64,000 nucleotides of DNA from Lachnospiraceae bacterium. GTDB lineage: Bacteria; Bacillota; Clostridia; Lachnospirales; Lachnospiraceae. Below, piece after piece: positions 58,369 through 64,000 of this stretch. Positions within the stretch are counted from its first letter, which is position 1. Every line of letters begins with the position of its first letter. A program made the translations under genes and the position numbers. Under the pieces are notes generated by a model. It saw only the letters and a list, made by a program, of their open reading frames with translations, did not search any database and had not been told where the DNA came from. The DNA is taken from positions 276,513 to 340,512 of the forward strand of contig CAJTHM010000003.1 of assembly GCA_910576125.1 (NCBI GenBank). The letters run 5' to 3'.

Positions 58369-60024
58369 GTGGAAAAGAATCAGTCAAAGGACAGCAAATG
58401 GTGGAAAAGAGCCGTAATCTATCAAATCTATCCCCGCAGCTTCGCGGACAGCAATGGGGACGGCATAGGAGATCTGCAGGGAATCATCTCAAAGCTGGAC
58501 TATCTGGAAGAGCTGGGGATAGACGCAGTCTGGCTCTCGCCGGTATGCGGATTTCCCCAGGATGATAATGGTTACGATATTTCCGATTATCAGGATATCG
58601 ACCCCATGTTCGGCACTCTGGGAGACATGGAGGAATTGATTCGGGAGGCGGGAAAGCGCCGTATCCGCATCATCATGGATCTGGTGCTGAATCATTCCTC
58701 CGACGAGCATTTCTGGTTCCTGGAGGCGAAGAAGAGCCGGGAGAATCCCTATCACGACTACTATGTCTGGAGGGACGGCACGGAGGGCACGCCGCCCAAC
58801 GACATGCGGGCAGGTTTCGGCGGTTCGGCCTGGGAGTGGGTTCCTGAGCTGCAGCAGTACTATTTTCACCAGTTCTCTGTAAAGCAGCCCGATCTGAACT
58901 GGGAGAATCCCAAATTACGTCAGGAAATATACGATATGATAAACTGGTGGATTGGGAAAGGCGTTGGCGGTTTCCGGCTGGATGTCATTGACCAGATTGC
59001 CAAGGAGCCGGACCGGAAAATCACCAATAACGGCCCCAGGCTCCATGAATTCCTGCGGGAGCTGAGCAGAGAGACTTTCCAGAAAGCCAATCTGGTCACG
59101 GTCGGGGAGGCCTGGGGAGCCACCACGGAACTGGCAAAGCTGTACAGCAATCCCGACGGCAGCGAGCTGTCCATGGTATTCCAGTTCGAGCATATCTGCC
59201 TGGATCAGATACCGGGGAAAGAGAAATGGGATCTGGCGCCTTTGCCTTTCCTGAAGCTGAAAGAAGTGTTCGGCCGCTGGCAGACACAGCTGCACGGCAA
59301 GGGATGGAACAGTCTGTTCTGGAATAACCACGATTTGCCCAGAATCGTCTCCCGCTGGGGGAATGACGGGGAATATCGCGTGGAATCGGCGAAGATGCTG
59401 GCTATCCTGCTCCACGGGATGCAGGGGACTCCCTACATCTATCAGGGCGAAGAGCTGGGCATGACCAATGTGCAGTATAGGATAGAGGACTACCGGGACA
59501 TTGAGAGCCTGAACCTGTATCAGGAGCGTCTGGAAAAAGGGTATGATAAGGAAGAAATCATGCGCTCCATCCACGCGAAGAGCCGGGACAACGCAAGAAC
59601 CCCTATGCAGTGGAATGACAGGGAAAATGCTGGATTTACGGCCGGAAAGCCTTGGATAAAGATAAATCCCAATTACAGGGAAATCAACGCGGCGAAGCAG
59701 ACAGAAGACGCGGATTCCGTTTTCGGATGTTATAGGGAGCTGATTCGGCTCCGCAAGGAGTATCCTGTCTTTGTGGATGGGGAGTTTAGGATGCTGCTGG
59801 AGACAGATGAAAATATTTTCGCATACACCAGGACAGATGAGGGCTCTCAGTTGCTGGTGGTGTGCAATTTCTATGACAGGACAGTGAGTTGCCCGCTGGA
59901 GGCGCCGGGAGCGGATTGGAAAATGTTGATCAGCAATTATAAGAATGCGGATGAGAATACAGATGGGACAATGATTCTGCATCCTTATGAGGCGAGGATG
60001 TATCTGAAACCAATGCTAGAATAA
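58369..60024 (+). CDS. malL: GH13 oligo-1,6-glucosidase
   Basis: This intracellular alpha-glucosidase cleaves alpha-1,6 bonds of isomaltose-type sugars. The catalytic residues are D205 in GGFRLDVID, E247 in VGEAWG and D322 in WNNHD. The start is uncertain. The frame runs up to ATG 58234, but the first 45 residues are unlike the family, which normally begins a few residues before WWKxAVxYQIYPRSF. GTG 58369, preceded by AAGGAG, gives the expected 551-residue protein. A TTGACA-type promoter inside the extension supports this. No sugar transporter or regulator is adjacent. Confidence 0.9.
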   Translation: MEKNQSKDSKWWKRAVIYQIYPRSFADSNGDGIGDLQGIISKLDYLEELGIDAVWLSPVCGFPQDDNGYDISDYQDIDPMFGTLGDMEELIREAGKRRIRIIMDLVLNHSSDEHFWFLEAKKSRENPYHDYYVWRDGTEGTPPNDMRAGFGGSAWEWVPELQQYYFHQFSVKQPDLNWENPKLRQEIYDMINWWIGKGVGGFRLDVIDQIAKEPDRKITNNGPRLHEFLRELSRETFQKANLVTVGEAWGATTELAKLYSNPDGSELSMVFQFEHICLDQIPGKEKWDLAPLPFLKLKEVFGRWQTQLHGKGWNSLFWNNHDLPRIVSRWGNDGEYRVESAKMLAILLHGMQGTPYIYQGEELGMTNVQYRIEDYRDIESLNLYQERLEKGYDKEEIMRSIHAKSRDNARTPMQWNDRENAGFTAGKPWIKINPNYREINAAKQTEDADSVFGCYRELIRLRKEYPVFVDGEFRMLLETDENIFAYTRTDEGSQLLVVCNFYDRTVSCPLEAPGADWKMLISNYKNADENTDGTMILHPYEARMYLKPMLE

Positions 60025-60190
60025 TCCTGCGAATCGTAGAGCTGCATCGTCTCCGAAGGGCAAAAAGGGCTCTTTATCCTGGCAGGGGGAGAGCGGAAAA
60101 GGGAAGACTGTGCTTTTCCGGCTGCTGACAGGCGTGGATGGGGGGACACTGCGGCCTGATTTGGAGGATGGCAGGCAGACGGTACAGCTT

Positions 60191-61051
60191 TCATTCCGGC
60201 CAATCCTGAATTAGACCGGCAATCTCATCAAGGTCAATCCGCAGCTCGCCGTCATAAAGCGCCAGTCCTGCGGTACCTGTCAGGGGGTGGAAGCAGGGCA
60301 TATTATCGTGCATGAAGTCGTAGGTGAGGAGCATTTTTTTCTGCGGATCGAGAATCCAGTATTCTTTGACGCCAGCATCGCAGTATTTCTGCAGCTTTTT
60401 GGTGCAGTCCTTTCTCCGGGAAGTCTGTGACAGGATTTCCAGGATAAAATCGGGCGCGCCCATGATGCCCCAGCGTTTGATTTTATCCTTATTACATAAG
60501 ATGACTAAATCCGGCTGTACCATGGTCTTGTCATCGCAGTCCAGGCGGACATCTATGGGGGAGAGCAGAGGGATACAGTCGCCGCCTTTTTTACGGAGAA
60601 TGGATTTTATGGCAAAAAGCATTTCGCTGGCAATCCTCTGGTGTACGAACCCGGGAGCTTCCATAACATAGATTGTGCCATCGATAAGTTCCACCCGCTG
60701 TTCTTTCGGCCAGGCGTAGTAATCTTCCAGGGTATATTCTCCCTGCCGTTTTTCCCCTCCTGCATCATATGCTGCCTCCCGGACGCAGTCCGGCAGGTTT
60801 TCCAGGGCGTTATGGTCAAATTGATATGCCATGGGGATATGCCCGTCCTTTGCCGGATCATACCTATTTGGTGCCGCCTGTTCTCCGCCCAGCACCCGTT
60901 CAATTGCCTGCCGGGTGGCGTAGCGTGGATGGGCAGTCTCTCCGGTAAAGATTTTCTGCAATGTTCCCAGCGGGACCTGGCTGTATTCTGACAGCTGCGA
61001 CAGGGTATATCCTTTTTCCGCTTTTAACCGTTTCATCTCTTCCAGTGTCAT
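60191..61051 (-). CDS. HTH-Uma2 fusion nuclease-like protein
   Basis: The 286-residue protein has an N-terminal XRE-like HTH (residues 1-55: EEMKRLKAEKGYTLSQLSEY, then VPLGTLQKIFTGE) and a C-terminal Uma2-type PD-(D/E)XK domain (about 105-286). The latter shows LEDYYAWPKEQRVELIDGTI, VQPDLVIL and APDFILEILSQTSRRKD with a following KKLQKYCDAGVKEYWILDP. Uma2 proteins are abundant, poorly understood endonuclease-like proteins, often in cyanobacteria and Firmicutes. The HTH fusion suggests it regulates its own expression from 11-base iterons at its promoter. Function is unknown. Confidence 0.82.
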   Translation of the reverse strand: MTLEEMKRLKAEKGYTLSQLSEYSQVPLGTLQKIFTGETAHPRYATRQAIERVLGGEQAAPNRYDPAKDGHIPMAYQFDHNALENLPDCVREAAYDAGGEKRQGEYTLEDYYAWPKEQRVELIDGTIYVMEAPGFVHQRIASEMLFAIKSILRKKGGDCIPLLSPIDVRLDCDDKTMVQPDLVILCNKDKIKRWGIMGAPDFILEILSQTSRRKDCTKKLQKYCDAGVKEYWILDPQKKMLLTYDFMHDNMPCFHPLTGTAGLALYDGELRIDLDEIAGLIQDWPE

Positions 61052-61092
61052 AGAGGCCTCCTTTTGGCATCTGAAATGGATGGTTTACAGCT

Positions 61093-61149
61093 ATGTTAGC
61101 ATGAAACAACCCGAAAGTCAACCGAATATCAACCGAATATCAACCGAAT
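61093..61149 (-). promoter_or_regulatory. Promoter with 11-base iterons
   Basis: On the minus strand TTGACT (61116-61121) and TAACAT (61093-61098) have a 17-base spacer. Three direct repeats, TCAACCGAATA (plus strand, 61118-61128 and 61129-61139) and TCAACCGAAT (61140-61149), start at the -35 element and continue upstream, one helical turn apart. They are probable operators for the HTH-Uma2 protein. Confidence 0.6.
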
Positions 61150-61265
61150 CCAAACCATATCAGCCTTTTATGCCTGATTCCCGGCCTCCTGGCATATTCA
61201 GGGGAAGCTGTTCCTGACGGCAAAAGAGCTGTTTTTCCATATGGCTTATTTTACCAAATTATGTT

Positions 61266-61284
61266 ATCCTATAACAGATAGGAT
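61266..61284 (+). promoter_or_regulatory. 19-base palindrome upstream of pepF
   Basis: ATCCTAT (61266-61272) and ATAGGAT (61278-61284) are separated by AACAG, 34 bases before the pepF start. It could be an operator or a 5' hairpin. No strong promoter is visible in this 266-base interval. Confidence 0.35.
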
Positions 61285-61317
61285 GTTTCAGAAAAATCCA
61301 ATTTGGAGGATATCACC

Positions 61318-63117
61318 ATGGCAAAAACATTACCCGCAAGAGACCAGGTGGCCCCGGAGGACACCTGGGATTTAAGCAAGATGTACGCTGACCGGGAAAG
61401 CTGGGAAGCGGACTTAGGTCAGGCCCGGGAGATGGGCAAAAAGCTGGCGAATCAGGAAGGGCATGTATGCGAAAGCGCCCGGAGCCTTCTTGACACCCTG
61501 CGCCAGCAGACGGCCCTGTACCGCAAACTGCACCATCTGGGCGTGTACGTATCCTGCCTCAGCGACCAGGATACAGGAAACGACACCCACCAGGAGATGA
61601 ACCAGCGCTTCGGCAGCATCACAGCCGGCATTGGGAGCGACATCTCCTTCATCATCCCCGAGATTCTGGAGCTGGAGGCCGCCCGGCTGGAGGACTACTA
61701 CCGGCAATGCCCCGAGCTGGAGGAGTATCGGATCGATTTGGAGGATACCCTGCGCCTGAAGCCCCATATTTTGTCCAAGGAGATGGAAAAACTGCTGGCC
61801 GACGCCTCCGAGATCTGCAGCAATCCCGACCAGACCTACGCCATCTTCAACAACGCGGACCTGACGTTTCCCGAAGTGGAAGATGAAAACGGCGAGATGG
61901 TGCAGATCAGCCAGGGGCGCTTCGTGCCTTTGGAGGAATCGGCAGACCGCCGGGTCCGCAGGGAGACCTTTGAAAAGTTCTACAGCGTCTACAAACAGTA
62001 TTCCCACACCCTGGCCAGCATCTACAGCGGCCATGTCAAGCAGCTGATTTTCAACGCCAGGGCCCGCCATTATGAAAATACCCTGGAGGCGGCCGTGAAC
62101 GGAGTGAACGTCTCCTCCCAGGTGTACCGGAACCTGATCGATACCGTCAATCAGAACCTGGACAAGATGCACCGCTATGTGCGCCTGCGCAAACGCCTGC
62201 TGGGTGTGGACGAACTGCATATGTACGACATCTATACCCCTATTATCGCCGGCGTTTCCAAGGAGATTCCCTTTGTCGAAGCCAAAGAGACGGTCCTGAA
62301 GGCTCTGGCTCCCCTGGGAGAGGACTACTTACAGGTAGTCCAGGAGGGCTTCGCCAACCGCTGGATTGACGTGTATGAGAACAAGGGCAAGCGCAGCGGC
62401 GCCTACTCCACCGGATCCTATGACAGCTATCCCTATATCCTGCTGAACTATACAGGCAATATGGACAATCTGTTCACCCTGATCCATGAGCTGGGCCATT
62501 CCATGCACACCTGGCATTCCAACCATGGCCAGCCGCCCATGTACGCCGGTTACCGAATCTTCGTGGCGGAAGTGGCTTCCACCTGCAACGAGATCCTGCT
62601 GATGGAATATCTGCTGGCCCACACCACGGATAAGAAAGAGCGGGCTTTCCTGCTGAACCATTATCTGGACAGCTTCAAGGGGACCGTGTACCGCCAGACC
62701 ATGTTCGCGGAATATGAGATGATTACCAACCGGATGGCCGAGGAGGGGCAGAGCCTGACGGCAGAAGCCCTGACGAAGGTCTATTATGACCTGAACAGCA
62801 AGTATTATGGGCCGGATATGGTGTCCGATCCGGAGATTGGCGTGGAATGGGCGAGAATCCCTCATTTCTACTACAATTTCTATGTGTACCAGTACGCCAC
62901 CTCCTTCTCGGCTGCCGTGGCTGTGGCCCACAACATTCTGAAAGAGGGCGCGCCTGCCGTAGAGCGCTACAAGAAATTCCTTTCCGGCGGCTGCTCCATG
63001 CCCCCGGTGGAGCTGCTGAAAATCGCCGGCGTGGATCTGACCAGCGCCCAGCCTATCCAGGACGCGCTGGATGTATTCGGACAGGTGATAGAGGAATTGG
63101 AAGAACTGACGAAATAG
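61318..63117 (+). CDS. pepF: Oligoendopeptidase F (M3 zinc metallopeptidase)
   Basis: The 599-residue M3-family enzyme cuts short peptides in the cytoplasm. The zinc site is HELGH (H390, E391, H394), with the family's third zinc ligand Glu in VASTCNEILL about 25 residues on. Length and motif order match PepF. The start is ATG 61318, 8 bases after GGAGG; an in-frame ATG at 61303 overlaps that ribosome binding site. The gene stands alone, followed by a hairpin. Confidence 0.95.
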   Translation: MAKTLPARDQVAPEDTWDLSKMYADRESWEADLGQAREMGKKLANQEGHVCESARSLLDTLRQQTALYRKLHHLGVYVSCLSDQDTGNDTHQEMNQRFGSITAGIGSDISFIIPEILELEAARLEDYYRQCPELEEYRIDLEDTLRLKPHILSKEMEKLLADASEICSNPDQTYAIFNNADLTFPEVEDENGEMVQISQGRFVPLEESADRRVRRETFEKFYSVYKQYSHTLASIYSGHVKQLIFNARARHYENTLEAAVNGVNVSSQVYRNLIDTVNQNLDKMHRYVRLRKRLLGVDELHMYDIYTPIIAGVSKEIPFVEAKETVLKALAPLGEDYLQVVQEGFANRWIDVYENKGKRSGAYSTGSYDSYPYILLNYTGNMDNLFTLIHELGHSMHTWHSNHGQPPMYAGYRIFVAEVASTCNEILLMEYLLAHTTDKKERAFLLNHYLDSFKGTVYRQTMFAEYEMITNRMAEEGQSLTAEALTKVYYDLNSKYYGPDMVSDPEIGVEWARIPHFYYNFYVYQYATSFSAAVAVAHNILKEGAPAVERYKKFLSGGCSMPPVELLKIAGVDLTSAQPIQDALDVFGQVIEELEELTK

Positions 63118-63135
63118 CGATAGATTGTGCTATCC

Positions 63136-63172
63136 TGACCCGACAACTTTCCGCGGTTGTCGGGTCAAATTT
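63136..63172 (+). terminator. Terminator-like hairpin after pepF
   Basis: A perfect 12-bp stem, TGACCCGACAAC (63136-63147) and GTTGTCGGGTCA (63156-63167), has an 8-base loop but is followed only by AATTTAT, so it may be weak or mainly a 3'-end stabiliser. Confidence 0.6.
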
Positions 63173-63187
63173 ATCGTTGCGCTTTTG

Positions 63188-63370
63188 GCAGCGGCAAGGA
63201 AGGCGCTGCTGCCGGTGTAGGAATCCATCGAGACAGAGGAGCGGGAGGATATCTATGCCGCCATGCAGAGACTTTATGAAGAGTGTATCCTGCACGAAGA
63301 GTGCGGGCAGGCAGACCAGAAAGCGGTGTCCCTGACGCTTTTGGAGGTAGGGGATGTGATTGATGTTTGA
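63188..63370 (+). pseudogene. Degraded ORF fragment
   Basis: In one frame the sequence reads AAARKALLPV, a TAG stop at 63218-63220, then ESIETEEREDIYAAMQRLYE and onward to TGA 63368-63370. The coding-like composition on both sides of the stop, with no ribosome binding site or start, suggests a decayed small gene. An adjacent frame (63407-63493) also reads protein-like (GYQDGFRIRGKWGQKCYTK) straight into the ATG of the next gene, so two remnants may be joined here. Confidence 0.35.
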
Positions 63371-63493
63371 CTACAGCAACGTCCCTGCTTACCTGGCCGG
63401 AGTGGCTATCAGGACGGTTTCCGGATCCGCGGCAAATGGGGACAGAAATGCTATACCAAATTTGATGGTAAAGAAGACAGGGAGGATTTTATC

Positions 63494-64000
63494 ATGGCAT
63501 TTACTTTGCAGATCAGACAAAAGAAAGTATTCGGGAAGACGGCCCTTGATATCCCGTCACTGGCCCGTGCATGCGGCCTTAACTACGGTTCCAACAACGA
63601 TTTCTACATCCTCCAGGAAAACGAGCAGGTTCAGGGAACCGCTGTTTTCTATAATCCGGAACGGATAGGCCGGGGGATATTTTTCGATGGCAGCAAAGCA
63701 AAGGAGGGATACTATGAGCTGAGCTACAATATCCCCACGACCGAAGCGGAGATTACGGATTTTGCCAGGCTGGCGGGAGAGATAGAGCGGCGCCTGGGGA
63801 AGGCAGAGATGTACTGCGTTGAGGAGGAACGGAGTTTTACCGGCAGGGAGCTGGAGCAATGGGTCGGAAATTTTGCCGCGTTCAGCAGGGAATCGCTGAA
63901 CCGGTTTTGCGGGAATAAGGAGTTCGCGAGCCATATCCTTACCCTGGCCCGGTGGCCATATACGCTGACGGAGGATAAGGTGGCCGCCTGGGAGACATGT
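63494..64000 (+). CDS. DUF4299-like protein, 3' truncated by window
   Basis: ATG 63494 follows GGGAGG with an 8-base spacing and the frame stays open to the window end (169 codons). It reads MAFTLQIRQKKVFGKTALDI, then YELSYNIPTTEAEITDFARL, EERSFTGRELEQWVGN and LTLARWPYTL. The layout (short N-terminal beta hairpin with basic residues, ELSYN strand, then a second alpha/beta block) agrees with the DUF4299 family of Firmicutes, whose role is unknown. The family call is tentative and from memory. Confidence 0.5.
   Translation, partial: MAFTLQIRQKKVFGKTALDIPSLARACGLNYGSNNDFYILQENEQVQGTAVFYNPERIGRGIFFDGSKAKEGYYELSYNIPTTEAEITDFARLAGEIERRLGKAEMYCVEEERSFTGRELEQWVGNFAAFSRESLNRFCGNKEFASHILTLARWPYTLTEDKVAAWETC

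Noticed and set aside
58915..59982. 355-codon minus-strand frame over the GH13 gene
   Set aside because: It opposes a gene with three catalytic residues and has no ribosome binding site.
61118..61149. CRISPR array
   Set aside because: The 11-base iterons are directly adjacent with no spacers, so they are operator-like repeats.

Overview
The window looks like a chromosomal segment of an anaerobic, spore-forming Firmicute of the Clostridia, most likely a Lachnospiraceae gut bacterium. Pointers are strong AGGAGG ribosome binding sites, a T-box leader in front of leuS, a class B sortase with BspA-type leucine-rich-repeat surface proteins, an EF-G-like GTPase beside leuS, a sigma-K-like promoter on a Cys/Gly-rich small protein, and an SDR-PelD architecture. 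This placement is inference; the window has no rRNA, tRNA or other taxonomic marker.

Positions 1-11362 are accessory DNA, the early/replication side of a prophage or integrative element. About 22 small, tightly packed or overlapping plus-strand genes include an HNH homing endonuclease, an XRE-like HTH protein, a D12-class adenine methyltransferase, SSB, a ParB-type protein, an ASCH protein, a PAPS-reductase-like PP-loop protein and many small Cys-pair (zinc-binding) proteins. A near-consensus promoter at 1911-1939 drives most of them. No integrase, structural or conjugation gene is visible, so the element is cut by the window edge.

Positions 11497-36546 are a 25-kb cell-surface polysaccharide locus. 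Its core is a Gram-positive Pel-type operon: a PelD-like protein fused to an N-terminal degenerate SDR domain and keeping an RxxD c-di-GMP site, PelE-like, a GT-C-like membrane protein, a DUF2194-like membrane-anchored protein, PelF and PelG. DUF2304, GT4, GT2 and DUF4832 genes follow, and a second DUF4832 gene lies tail-to-tail. Next come GT2 enzymes, a pyruvyl-transferase-family protein with a ferredoxin/FrhB-like partner, an ABC exporter, a PilZ c-di-GMP receptor and a VanZ-like protein. PelD plus PilZ suggests that cyclic di-GMP controls the output.

Positions 36573-42895 are housekeeping: tyrA (minus), an EF-G-like GTPase with an altered G4 motif, and T-box-controlled leuS. Positions 42922-44273 hold three small minus-strand genes, one probably a late-sporulation protein. 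Positions 44394-54448 form a surface-display unit: a class B sortase, an Rpn-type nuclease, a 1641-residue LRR protein with a TPTTG anchor and a second secreted LRR protein. The sortase and the large LRR gene have almost identical promoters.

Positions 54458-63117 are general metabolism and signalling: a chemoreceptor, an aldo/keto reductase with its MerR regulator, a GH13 oligo-1,6-glucosidase, an HTH-Uma2 nuclease with iterons at its promoter, and oligoendopeptidase F. The last 900 bases hold degraded coding remnants and the start of a DUF4299-like gene that runs off the window.
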